Source: a virus. Taken from it: a stretch of 64,000 nt of DNA. The position numbers and the translations under genes were made by a program. The notes below the pieces were generated by a model that saw only the letters and a program-made list of their open reading frames with translations, did no database searches and was not told the DNA's origin. Every line of letters begins with the position of its first letter. Position 1 is the first letter of the stretch. The stretch spans positions 1 to 64,000 of IMG/VR virus record IMGVR_UViG_3300032893_000039. The stretch is one strand, 5' to 3'. Positions 30,296 to 39,456 of the stretch are shown in pieces.

Positions 30296-33200
30296 ATGAA
30301 ACCCAATCTATTGCGCGCGGCCCTTCTTTCTACTCTTCTTTCCCTTCCGCTACTCACTTCTGCCCAATCTCCCATGCTTCAGGCTGGGCCGTGGTCCGCT
30401 GGTCATGTACCTATGTACATCGGCAACGGCTCTGGCTCTCCCGCCATGCTTGATAGTGGCCCCGCTGCGGGCGGCCAATATGGCGTTGGCCTTACCGAAC
30501 TCGGTCTTACTATCCAGGGCAGTGGCAGCGCCCCTTTTGCTAATACTGGCACCGGCCCCTTTAATTCCAATCTTTGCGACTACGACGGCCCCATTACCGG
30601 CCCTAATCACTTCCTCTGCTTCAGCCCTAATGCCCAAGGTGGTGGCCTCATTGCCTACGGAGCCCAAGGCGGCGCGACTCCTCTCCCTCTCTACTTCAAC
30701 ATCAATGGCACTCAATCCTCCGGCTTTCCAGTAATTCCATTAGCTACTACCAGTCAACTATACGGCGGTAGTGGAGTAGCGGGCCAGGCACAGGCAGTAA
30801 ATGTGGGGTCTGGACTAACGCTTAGCGGTGGAACTCTTTCTGCCACAACAGGTAATTACGTAACCGGCCCCGGCACTACAGTAAGTGGTTACGTTCCTCA
30901 GTATAATGGTACTAGCGGCAACGTCCTTGGCATTGGTCTTCCGGTAGGTCTTACCGGATCAAATACCATAATCCAAACCAATAATGCCGGCCAACTCTCC
31001 AACTCCTTCTTTCCCACTGCCACTAATCTCCAATTCGGTATGGTGAAGCCGGACAATTCTACTATCACAGTGTCCGGCGGCGTAATTTCTACTGCTGGCA
31101 CCTCTGGTCAATATAACACTGGCACTTCCGGCGCAACTGTGCCGCTGAATAATGGCGGATTTACGCAGAGCGGAACAGCTACGTTTACCGGCACCGTCAA
31201 TCTTGATTCATCCACCTATACACCAATCAATAATGCAACATATTCCAGAGTTCTCGCCAGTCTTGCAACAGACAATTACGACATAAAAGATTGGGGTGAT
31301 GCAGGAACTTGCTCATCTGATTCTGATGATACATCGGCGTTTAATTCTGCGATTTCCGCAATATCAACGGCGATGGGTGGTAATGGTAATGTTGGTGTAC
31401 TGACTTATTCTGGATCATGTCATGTTTGTGGATTGACGATTAAGAGAAATGTCATTCTGAAGGGTAATGGTGGAACCATCACCGTTACCAATGGATGCGT
31501 CACCTCTCCGCCGATTGCATCGGAGAACTACTCTACCCTGGCAAACAGCGGTTTGGAATGCGGGGTTGATTCTCGCGTTCCATCTTGGTTTGGTTTTTGG
31601 GATGCGCACATTAACTGTAACGCTGCTGGCGCTTCATATACTGGAGCCTGCGTTGCCACCTATGGCCCCGCTCAAATTTGGCATGGAACGGTATTAATTG
31701 AAAACGGCCTTAACGATCCAATGGTCGTTACTCAAGACGATAGTACTGGAAATTCCAGCACCGGCCCTCAGTGTCAAGAAGAGGGATACTTCGATGATAT
31801 TGTACTACGCTCCGGTGCTGGTAGGGGCTGGCTTTTCGAGGGGCCGCATGACAGCGTAATTAAGTCAATTACTGGTGCTTTCAATGGTAGTTATAGCTTC
31901 TATACAGAAAATGGAACTAATACTGCTGGATCTATCGATCATCTTGGGTCTATTCATACTTATGCCGAAACAAATGGTATGGGCATTTACATTGGGTCAG
32001 ACTTCCGCGCTGACTTCGTAATGATTGATGGAGACCAGCTTACAGTTCCCAGTAATGACGCACACATAACTCAATTAAACGCTATTGGCTGCACCTCAAC
32101 CGCATCGCCATGTGTAAACTGGTCCGGTAATTTTGGCAGTGTCGATGCATATACTGGCTACTACTATACCGGCACGACCGGCTCAACCCTGGTAAATTGG
32201 TCGGGGTCTTCCGGTGTAATGGGGCAGGGCTTGTATACCGGAAATGGCGGCTCAACCAATCTTGGCTTTGTAACCACTGCCGCTAATGGTCAATTTACCA
32301 ATCAATTAGCTACTGGTTTCAGTGGTACCGGAAGTGTCGCCGTATCTCTTGGCGGTCACGATAATTCGTTTGTTGGGCAGAGCTATACCAATAATACGCA
32401 TTTATTATATACCGGCTCTGGTGCTAACTTCGTCAATATGAATATTTATACAGCTTCAGGTGAAACAGGGATTAGCGGTTCAGCCAATTCCACTGATAGA
32501 TTTAACATTAGCGAGCACGGAAATACCACATCTTACTATGCAGATTTCCCAGGTTCAATAACTGCACAGGGAATTATTGAGAGTTTAAGTGAACTAGAGG
32601 TTGTAAGTTCTAATGCATTGCAGGCAAACTTTCAATCGCAGGGATCAAATCAGGCAACAATATATATAAATAATGCAGCGGGTAGCCAGGGTTCTGAAAT
32701 ACAATTCCTCGACGCGGGAACCACTAAATGGTATGCCGGAATGAACACATCTAAAGGATATGCTATTTTTGACTCTGCAAATTCTGCTAATGCCTTTATA
32801 ACGACTTCTGCTGGAGCAACCACGGTTGGCGAAAGTGGTAATACAGTTACATTGAATGGGAACACAACAGTAAATGGCATTTTAACCGGAACAGAAGTTG
32901 TAGGTTCAAGCGCAACGGCGTTACAAGGGAATTTTCAATCAAGCGGCTCACATCAGGCCACAGTGCAGATCAATAACGCCGCAGGTAGTCAAGGATCAGA
33001 GATAACATTCCTCGACGCCGGAACTACTAAGTGGACCGTCGGTGACAATACCTCTAATAGCTTTGCTATCTATGACAATACCCAATCGGCAAATGCCATT
33101 TCCGTAACTTCTAGCGGCAACGTGTCGATAGGTGAATCTTCAAAGACGGTTTCCCTGCCCAATATTGCAACCGGCACTTCTGCCCTTGACTATCTCTGCT

Positions 33201-33598
33201 GGAATGCCTCGGGTGGAGCGGTAACTGCCGATGGTTCTGGAACCTGCTTGACCTCGCTTGAGGAACAAAAAGACAATCTCGGCTACATGGTTCCAGATGA
33301 CGCTCTTTCCGAGGTTCTGCAACTCAAACCCTTTTGGGGCAAGTATAAGGACGAAATTACCAGCGTCTCCGACCATCGCGTTCACGCCATGTTCGGCGCA
33401 CATCAGGTTGAGAGTATCGATCCGCGCCTTGCTTCCTATGATGGAAACGGCGATCTTCACGGCGTGCGCTATATGGAAATGAGCGTACTGAATAACGCAG
33501 CAATTAAGGCGCTGACAGCTAAGATCGACGCTCAGGCAAAGCAAATCGAGGATTTGACCGCGCTGGTGAAGAAGCTCACCGAACAACAGTTACAGTAG
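30296..33598 (+). CDS. Tail spike/fibre 1 with beta-helix and S74 chaperone end
   Basis: 1100 residues. Residues 1-24 resemble a Sec signal peptide ending LLTSAQS. Residues 25-145 are an anchor domain shared with the next gene (CDYDGP, NAQGGGLIAYGA). From about 320 a pectate-lyase-like beta-helix begins (SDDTSAFNSAISAISTAM). Two tandem copies of a module of about 100 aa occur at about 765-960, each with NNAAGSQGSEI and FLDAGTTKW. The last 115 residues form an intramolecular chaperone (S74) domain with a terminal coiled coil. Role: host receptor binding, possibly polysaccharide degradation. Confidence 0.85.
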   Translation: MKPNLLRAALLSTLLSLPLLTSAQSPMLQAGPWSAGHVPMYIGNGSGSPAMLDSGPAAGGQYGVGLTELGLTIQGSGSAPFANTGTGPFNSNLCDYDGPITGPNHFLCFSPNAQGGGLIAYGAQGGATPLPLYFNINGTQSSGFPVIPLATTSQLYGGSGVAGQAQAVNVGSGLTLSGGTLSATTGNYVTGPGTTVSGYVPQYNGTSGNVLGIGLPVGLTGSNTIIQTNNAGQLSNSFFPTATNLQFGMVKPDNSTITVSGGVISTAGTSGQYNTGTSGATVPLNNGGFTQSGTATFTGTVNLDSSTYTPINNATYSRVLASLATDNYDIKDWGDAGTCSSDSDDTSAFNSAISAISTAMGGNGNVGVLTYSGSCHVCGLTIKRNVILKGNGGTITVTNGCVTSPPIASENYSTLANSGLECGVDSRVPSWFGFWDAHINCNAAGASYTGACVATYGPAQIWHGTVLIENGLNDPMVVTQDDSTGNSSTGPQCQEEGYFDDIVLRSGAGRGWLFEGPHDSVIKSITGAFNGSYSFYTENGTNTAGSIDHLGSIHTYAETNGMGIYIGSDFRADFVMIDGDQLTVPSNDAHITQLNAIGCTSTASPCVNWSGNFGSVDAYTGYYYTGTTGSTLVNWSGSSGVMGQGLYTGNGGSTNLGFVTTAANGQFTNQLATGFSGTGSVAVSLGGHDNSFVGQSYTNNTHLLYTGSGANFVNMNIYTASGETGISGSANSTDRFNISEHGNTTSYYADFPGSITAQGIIESLSELEVVSSNALQANFQSQGSNQATIYINNAAGSQGSEIQFLDAGTTKWYAGMNTSKGYAIFDSANSANAFITTSAGATTVGESGNTVTLNGNTTVNGILTGTEVVGSSATALQGNFQSSGSHQATVQINNAAGSQGSEITFLDAGTTKWTVGDNTSNSFAIYDNTQSANAISVTSSGNVSIGESSKTVSLPNIATGTSALDYLCWNASGGAVTADGSGTCLTSLEEQKDNLGYMVPDDALSEVLQLKPFWGKYKDEITSVSDHRVHAMFGAHQVESIDPRLASYDGNGDLHGVRYMEMSVLNNAAIKALTAKIDAQAKQIEDLTALVKKLTEQQLQ

Positions 33599-33609
33599 GA
33601 ATTCAAACT

Positions 33610-36600
33610 ATGAATAAGTTTCTTAGAAAGCTTGTAGCTGTTACAATTTTGGCAATGCCGAGTGTAACGTTCGCACAAAGCTCTGTGCTGCAAAACGGCC
33701 AATGGTCTTTCGGCCACATGCCGATGTATAGTAATAGAGGCGGTGGTCAACCTACGGTAAGTGATGCGGGCGCTGCGAGGGGCGGTAACGCGGGCGCTAC
33801 ACCAAATGAACTAGCCCTTACTGCTATCGGCTCTGGCAATCCTCCCTATGCCGGCACCGGCACCGGCCCCTACGGAACTAACTTCTGTGACTATGATGGC
33901 CCGGCGACTGGAACCAACTATCACTATCTCTGTCTCTCCGCCGACGCACAAGGTGGCGGTCTACTCGCCTTCGGAGCTGCTGGCCTTGCGCCCCAAATCC
34001 CGCTCAACTTTATAGTAAACGGCGTCAAATACACTTTCCCCTTCGGCTCAGGCGGTGGCATTGTCGGACCAAATTCCAGTACCATCGGCGATGCAAGTTG
34101 CTGGGGCAATACTGTCGGCACATTACTTACTGACTGCGGCAAGTTTCCTGTATCCGCCAGCCCGAGCGCCCAGGTCGGAAATACTACTGTAAACGGGTCC
34201 GCCGCTACTTTCATGCGTTCCGATGCTGCGCCCGCCCTTGCGCCCGGAGCCGCACTTGCCAATATTGGCTCAGGCAACATCACCAATTCCTACCTCTCCA
34301 CCCCTTCAATGATCATCTCTGGACAAAACTGTACACTCGGCGGTTCCTGCATTGTCCCCACAGGCGGCCTCACCCCTATTCCACCATACACAGTTATCGG
34401 CAACGATACGGGCAGTTCCGCCGCGCCATCCGACCTAACCCAAATCCAACTTACGTCACTTATTAATCCCTTCAGTACTTCTGCTTCAGGTGCGGTGCCG
34501 GTATCGCCGGGCGGCAGTTCACTTTTCCTTCGCGCTGATGGTACTTGGTCACTTGCTGGGGCGAGCGCGTCGGGGCAAAATTACTCCACTCAAGTAAATG
34601 TAAGTGGTGCTTTGGTAGGTATAGGGCCTGGAACTAATCTCTATCCATATGTATCTAGTGGCAGCGGTGGTGTACCTACCTTCGCCCCACTCACCTCTGC
34701 CGGCATGTCTTCTACTGGTGTAGCCGCCGGTTCCTACACTAATACTTCTCTAACTGTAGATAGTGCCGGGCGTATCACTGCCGCTAGTAATGGTTCCGGC
34801 ACTGGTCTCCCCTCCCTTGCTGATACTAAATTTTGGGTTGGTAATGGATCGAGCGTTGCTACTGCGGTATCGATGTCGGGCGATGCAACACTCGCTGATA
34901 CGGGCGCAATTACTCTTGCCAATACTGCTGTAACTGCTGGTTCATACACCGCTGCTAATATTACTGTAGATGCAAAAGGTCGAATTACCGCCGCTGCTAA
35001 TGGTTCTGGTGGATCTAACACTGGTTACATCTACGCCAACGCTGCCTGTAACGGCTCTACCGATGACACTTCTACAATTCAATCAGCACTAACTACTGCG
35101 GCGGCAGGTGGTTCGGCCAACCCTGTAATTGTCTTATTGCCTGGCGGTACTTGCAAAGTCACTTCTACTTTAAATATGAGCAACAATACCACACTTATCG
35201 GCCAGGGTTCTCAGGGCACCATTCTCGGCACAACTACTACCACGACAAATGTACTATCACTTACTAATTGTAATTGGTGTAGTATTAGAGACTTAGGCAT
35301 TAAGCAATTATCAGGTACACCTACCGCTGGATATGCCATTTCACTTGACGGTAGTAGTTCTTTCGGCTCCTATCAAAATATTACAATTGATAGCGTGTAT
35401 AATGGTATTATTGAACAAGGTACACAAAATGTTTTTGATAATATTGTTATAGGTCAAAATTCTCAGTTAGTAGGCACAAAGGCATTCTATTTTACTGGTA
35501 ACGCTTATGGTGCGACAATTTCTCGATCCACATTTCAAGGAGGGACTAATACAAATTTAGTCGGCATTACGAGTGATTCTAATGCTAATACACTTCGTAT
35601 TGTACAAACTTCTGTACTTGAAGGCGGAGCGTGTTTAATTGTAAATGGTACAAATTCCTCGCAAGGTATCTTTACGGTCGTTGACGATTTAGAATGCGAT
35701 CATAATTCGCCCGGTGCTACATCAGCAGCAATTCAATTGAATAACGGCGATAGCTTTCAAATGGTGAATTCATTTGTAGGTACTACTTTAAATGGCGGCG
35801 GCATGACTATTGGTGGTAGTTATACGGGTGAAGTTCAAGTTAATACTACAAGATTTTTTGCTAATTCAACTTATGGTGCGCTTATCAACGGCGGAACACG
35901 TAATACCTTTGAGGGAAATATCTTTGCTAATAATTCTATAGTAGGTTCTGGGCTCCATTCTGGCATAGAAGTTGGATCAGGCGTCTCAAATTTTAGCCTT
36001 ACAAATAACTCCCTTGGTAATGGCACAACTGATCCTCAATCCTATGGAATTTTTATTAATTCAGGATCAAGTGATTATTATACTGTTCAGGGTAACTTTG
36101 GTACTGGAAATATTAATGGGTTGATTATTGATGGAGGTACTGGCACGCACAAACTTGTTTGTAATAATGTTCCAGGTAGTGGCTGTGGCGCCGGCGGCGG
36201 CGGCGTTAGTAGTATTGCCAGTGCAAATTCTAATATAATATTTAGCTCATCTACCGGGGCTGTCACTGCTACTCTTGGAAGTGCTGGCGTTGTTAGTGGA
36301 ATTGACCTATACGACAACAACAGCCATGAACTTCTCGGATTCTCCGGAACTTCCGGTACTACATATCTTGGTAACTCTACTGCTTCTGTGGTGAGTAATA
36401 ACAACCTTCTGCCCAGTAGCGGAAGCACTTATAATCTCGGCAGCGCCGGCGCTCCATGGAACATTCTATATGCAGGCAGCCTCGGCACAAGTGGAAATTA
36501 CATCGGCAATGCCTACGTCAGCGCAATGAACTTGAATGGCAATCTTACTACAAACGTCACTGGCTCAACTCAATGCTTGCATGTTAATAGCTCCGGTACT

Positions 36601-37377
36601 GTTTCCGGCACCGGCACTGATTGCGGAAGTAGCAGCAGTGGGGTTAGTAGTATTACTAACTCTGACAGTAGTCTTACCATTAGCCCTACCACCGGAGCCG
36701 CCGTTGCTAGTATTAATACTGGACACGCTAATGCCTGGACTGTGCCACAATTTTTCTGGAATAGCCTTCAAATCGGTAAAACAGGACAGGGTGCAGAAAT
36801 ATCTGCGCAAGGCGGTCTAAATCTTGTCGGTGTTGATAGTGCCATAACTACAGAATATCTCGGCAACTCTTCTATGTTCTTAGAAGCAAATACTTCATTA
36901 TTGCCAGCAGTTACAGGTGCATACAATCTCGGCGCGTCTTCATTCCAGTGGGATTATATCTATCTTGTAAATAGTCCGGTTGTTTCTTCTGATGCGCGGC
37001 TCAAAACTAACTATCAAAGTGAGCCGCTCGGCATTGACTTTATTCGTACCCTTCACCCTGTCTCCTATGATCGCATTGATGAAAATACTAAAAATGGTAG
37101 ATACCACGGCTTCTTAGCTCAAGAAGTAGAACAAGCCCTTGCCGGTCAATCATTCCATGGACTTGTAAAGCCAATTTCTGCTGATGATTGTGATAGTAAT
37201 GTTAAAACCGGCTGCTACGCACTAGAGTATGAACAATTCATTGCTCCACTTACGCGCGGCGAACAAGATCTTGCGAATGAGGTTGATAAGTTGAAATCAG
37301 AGAATGCCGCATTGAAGTCAATTCTGAAGTCTCTTCCACCTTCCATTTGCCCGGCTTGTGCCACGTTGTCGGAATAA
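33610..37377 (+). CDS. Tail spike/fibre 2 with pectate-lyase fold and S74 chaperone end
   Basis: 1255 residues. The N-terminus again looks like a signal peptide (LVAVTILAMPSVTFAQS). The anchor domain is paralogous to spike 1 (CDYDGP, DAQGGGLLAFGAAG). A pectate-lyase superfamily start lies near residues 480-540 (DDTSTIQSALTTAAAGG, VLLPGGTC, LIGQGSQG). The S74 chaperone begins at about 1126 (SSDARLKTN) with HGFLAQEVEQAL and a coiled-coil tail. Such chaperones are cut off after the trimer folds. Confidence 0.88.
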   Translation: MNKFLRKLVAVTILAMPSVTFAQSSVLQNGQWSFGHMPMYSNRGGGQPTVSDAGAARGGNAGATPNELALTAIGSGNPPYAGTGTGPYGTNFCDYDGPATGTNYHYLCLSADAQGGGLLAFGAAGLAPQIPLNFIVNGVKYTFPFGSGGGIVGPNSSTIGDASCWGNTVGTLLTDCGKFPVSASPSAQVGNTTVNGSAATFMRSDAAPALAPGAALANIGSGNITNSYLSTPSMIISGQNCTLGGSCIVPTGGLTPIPPYTVIGNDTGSSAAPSDLTQIQLTSLINPFSTSASGAVPVSPGGSSLFLRADGTWSLAGASASGQNYSTQVNVSGALVGIGPGTNLYPYVSSGSGGVPTFAPLTSAGMSSTGVAAGSYTNTSLTVDSAGRITAASNGSGTGLPSLADTKFWVGNGSSVATAVSMSGDATLADTGAITLANTAVTAGSYTAANITVDAKGRITAAANGSGGSNTGYIYANAACNGSTDDTSTIQSALTTAAAGGSANPVIVLLPGGTCKVTSTLNMSNNTTLIGQGSQGTILGTTTTTTNVLSLTNCNWCSIRDLGIKQLSGTPTAGYAISLDGSSSFGSYQNITIDSVYNGIIEQGTQNVFDNIVIGQNSQLVGTKAFYFTGNAYGATISRSTFQGGTNTNLVGITSDSNANTLRIVQTSVLEGGACLIVNGTNSSQGIFTVVDDLECDHNSPGATSAAIQLNNGDSFQMVNSFVGTTLNGGGMTIGGSYTGEVQVNTTRFFANSTYGALINGGTRNTFEGNIFANNSIVGSGLHSGIEVGSGVSNFSLTNNSLGNGTTDPQSYGIFINSGSSDYYTVQGNFGTGNINGLIIDGGTGTHKLVCNNVPGSGCGAGGGGVSSIASANSNIIFSSSTGAVTATLGSAGVVSGIDLYDNNSHELLGFSGTSGTTYLGNSTASVVSNNNLLPSSGSTYNLGSAGAPWNILYAGSLGTSGNYIGNAYVSAMNLNGNLTTNVTGSTQCLHVNSSGTVSGTGTDCGSSSSGVSSITNSDSSLTISPTTGAAVASINTGHANAWTVPQFFWNSLQIGKTGQGAEISAQGGLNLVGVDSAITTEYLGNSSMFLEANTSLLPAVTGAYNLGASSFQWDYIYLVNSPVVSSDARLKTNYQSEPLGIDFIRTLHPVSYDRIDENTKNGRYHGFLAQEVEQALAGQSFHGLVKPISADDCDSNVKTGCYALEYEQFIAPLTRGEQDLANEVDKLKSENAALKSILKSLPPSICPACATLSE

Positions 37378-37382
37378 AGTAA

Positions 37383-37949
37383 ATGATAACCTCCAACGAC
37401 ATTGCCAATCAAGCAATACAACTCATCGGCGACAACCAGCCGCCTGTAACCGGCTATGCCCCGACCTTTGACAATTCCGACGCCGGCCTTGCACTGCAAG
37501 AACTATATATTCCCTGCGTCCGAACAGTCGGGCGTCAATTCGGCTGGGACTTTTTGCGCCTGACCTCAACTTTAGTACTAAGCGGCAACATCGCACCATT
37601 TCCGTATCAGTATGAATATCTCTATCCTACCAATGGAATTCAAGTCCGCCAAGTAATGCCGCGCGGCCTCACTGATGTAAATAATCCTCTACCCGTCCAA
37701 TGGGCCGTTGGCAACTCTACTGTCGGCGGCAACAATGTAAAGGTAATCTGGACTAATCAGTCTAACGCTCAAGTAGTCTGGTCAAATATGCCGGCGGAAT
37801 CTACATGGGACCCGCTCTTCCAAGAGGCAGTTGTGAGGCATTTGGCGTCAGAACTTGCCATTGCTATTTCTTCCCGCCTCGATACCGCCCGCGACTTACT
37901 CAGTACTGCTTCTGCCTTTGAACAACTTGGTGAGGGTCGGGATAGTTAA
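37383..37949 (+). CDS. Tail tubular protein A-like adaptor, copy 1
   Basis: 188 residues. The layout IANQAIQLIGD ... YEYLYPTNGIQVRQVMP ... STWDPLFQEAVVRHLASELA follows that of T7 gp11-like adaptors, which ring the portal and connect it to the nozzle. It is shorter and more divergent than the next two copies. Overlaps copy 2 by one base. Confidence 0.7.
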   Translation: MITSNDIANQAIQLIGDNQPPVTGYAPTFDNSDAGLALQELYIPCVRTVGRQFGWDFLRLTSTLVLSGNIAPFPYQYEYLYPTNGIQVRQVMPRGLTDVNNPLPVQWAVGNSTVGGNNVKVIWTNQSNAQVVWSNMPAESTWDPLFQEAVVRHLASELAIAISSRLDTARDLLSTASAFEQLGEGRDS

Positions 37950-38578
37950 TGACATCATCAGTGCAAAGTGTTGAGAATATCTGCAATCAAGCGCTCGGCA
38001 AAATTGGCTTCAAGCGGCGGATCGGCGACATTTATGAAGGTTCAGCGCATGCTAAGCTGTGCCTCGACTTCTACGCTCAGACACGCGATGAACTACTTCG
38101 CTCAAATGACTGGGGCTTTGCAGAACGGGTTATTAGTGCAACGTTGCTCAAGCAAGCACCGCTTAACGGCTACTCCCCCGCAAATCCCTGGACCAATGCT
38201 TATCCTCCGCCGCCTTGGTATTATGAATATTCTTATCCTAACGATTGCATTAAACTCCGATCAATCAAATCCTCTCAAATCTTCCTGCCCAACTTCACGC
38301 CCGTTCCAAATATTTTCGACATCTACAATGATGATTCTCTTACCGTTCCAGCTAAAACAATAGTAACAAATATGTCAAATGCGATTTTAGTATATACTGG
38401 ACAAATTACTGACATGACTACTTGGGAGCCGCTTTTTGCTCAGACTTTGATTGACACGCTGGCCCAAAAACTCGCGCCGGCCCTTGCTAAACTAGATCAG
38501 GGCGGCGATGCGGCAGAAAAAGAAGAGATGCAGGATAAGGCAATTGATAGTATTTCAGCTGCAAGGATGCAAGGGTAA
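37949..38578 (+). CDS. Tail tubular protein A-like adaptor, copy 2
   Basis: 209 residues: NICNQALGKIGFKRRIGDIY, EGSAHAKLCLDFYAQTRDEL, NDWGFAERV, WYYEYSYPNDCIKLRSI and TTWEPLFAQTLIDTLAQKLA. This is the classical form of the family. Stop and start overlap with both neighbours (TAATG), so the three paralogues are co-translated. Confidence 0.82.
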   Translation: MTSSVQSVENICNQALGKIGFKRRIGDIYEGSAHAKLCLDFYAQTRDELLRSNDWGFAERVISATLLKQAPLNGYSPANPWTNAYPPPPWYYEYSYPNDCIKLRSIKSSQIFLPNFTPVPNIFDIYNDDSLTVPAKTIVTNMSNAILVYTGQITDMTTWEPLFAQTLIDTLAQKLAPALAKLDQGGDAAEKEEMQDKAIDSISAARMQG

Positions 38579-39456
38579 TGGCTAATCTTCCAGCAGATAT
38601 CATCAACCAAGCTCTGGATGCGGCAGGTGTTGATATAGTTATTGGTGATCCTGAAGAAGGAACACGTGAAGCCCAAGTTTGTTTACGAGCTTATACTGAA
38701 TGTGTAAGACAACTTCAGAGAAGTGCGCATTGGGACTTCACGCGAAAGCAGGCACCGCTAAATCTTCTCGCCGATGCGACCGGCCAAACACCAGACGTAG
38801 GAACTACTGTTCCGCTTCCTTGGGTTTACGAATATAGCTATCCCATTGACTGTCTCAAAATGCGTTTCATTCCCTGGAATGTATACCCCCAAACTCCGCC
38901 GGCGGGTAATAATTCTATACCAAGCACACCTCTGACTACTGGACAAATTACGTCGCCTGCCACCTCCCTAATCCGTATCGCCCCAGCTCCCTTCGTAGTT
39001 GGCACCGACTTCAACTACCCAGTCGATACCAATCAAGCTGACGGCCAGTGGTGGGAGACGCCGGGCGCTAGTCCTGCTGGCCGCACTGTAGTAATGACAA
39101 ATGTGGCCCAGGCAAATGGGATATATACCAGCTATGTGCCATACCCTAATATGTGGGACCCGTTGTTTCGCGCGGCGGTTGTATCGTATATTGCTAGTGA
39201 GGTCGCACTCCCGCTGGCGAAGGATAAGAAATTTGGCCTTGCAAGGGCAGCGCAACTCATCGCAACAGTAAAGCAAAAGCTCGAACAAGCCCGGATCACT
39301 GATGGTAATGAAGGATGGTATTCTACCGACCATACGCCGGATTGGATTAGAAAGAGATATTCAGGCGGCGGTTGGGGCAGCGCGCTTGGTGGTCTCCCCG
39401 GCGTACTTGGCTACGGTTGGGATGCTTGTTCCTTCTCTGATGGAAGTGCCTTTTAA
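38578..39456 (+). CDS. Tail tubular protein A-like adaptor, copy 3
   Basis: 292 residues. Same signature (INQALDAAGVDIVIGDPEEG, SAHWDFTRKQAPLNLL, WVYEYSYPIDCLKMRFI, MWDPLFRAAVVSYIASEVAL) with a longer middle loop and a Gly-rich C-terminal extension. It lies next to the nozzle gene and may be the copy that contacts it. Confidence 0.82.
   Translation: MANLPADIINQALDAAGVDIVIGDPEEGTREAQVCLRAYTECVRQLQRSAHWDFTRKQAPLNLLADATGQTPDVGTTVPLPWVYEYSYPIDCLKMRFIPWNVYPQTPPAGNNSIPSTPLTTGQITSPATSLIRIAPAPFVVGTDFNYPVDTNQADGQWWETPGASPAGRTVVMTNVAQANGIYTSYVPYPNMWDPLFRAAVVSYIASEVALPLAKDKKFGLARAAQLIATVKQKLEQARITDGNEGWYSTDHTPDWIRKRYSGGGWGSALGGLPGVLGYGWDACSFSDGSAF

Noticed and set aside
24651-37377. Diversity-generating retroelement, considered because the capsid resembles BPP-1
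   Set aside because: No reverse transcriptase, template repeat or variable C-type-lectin domain is seen in the window.
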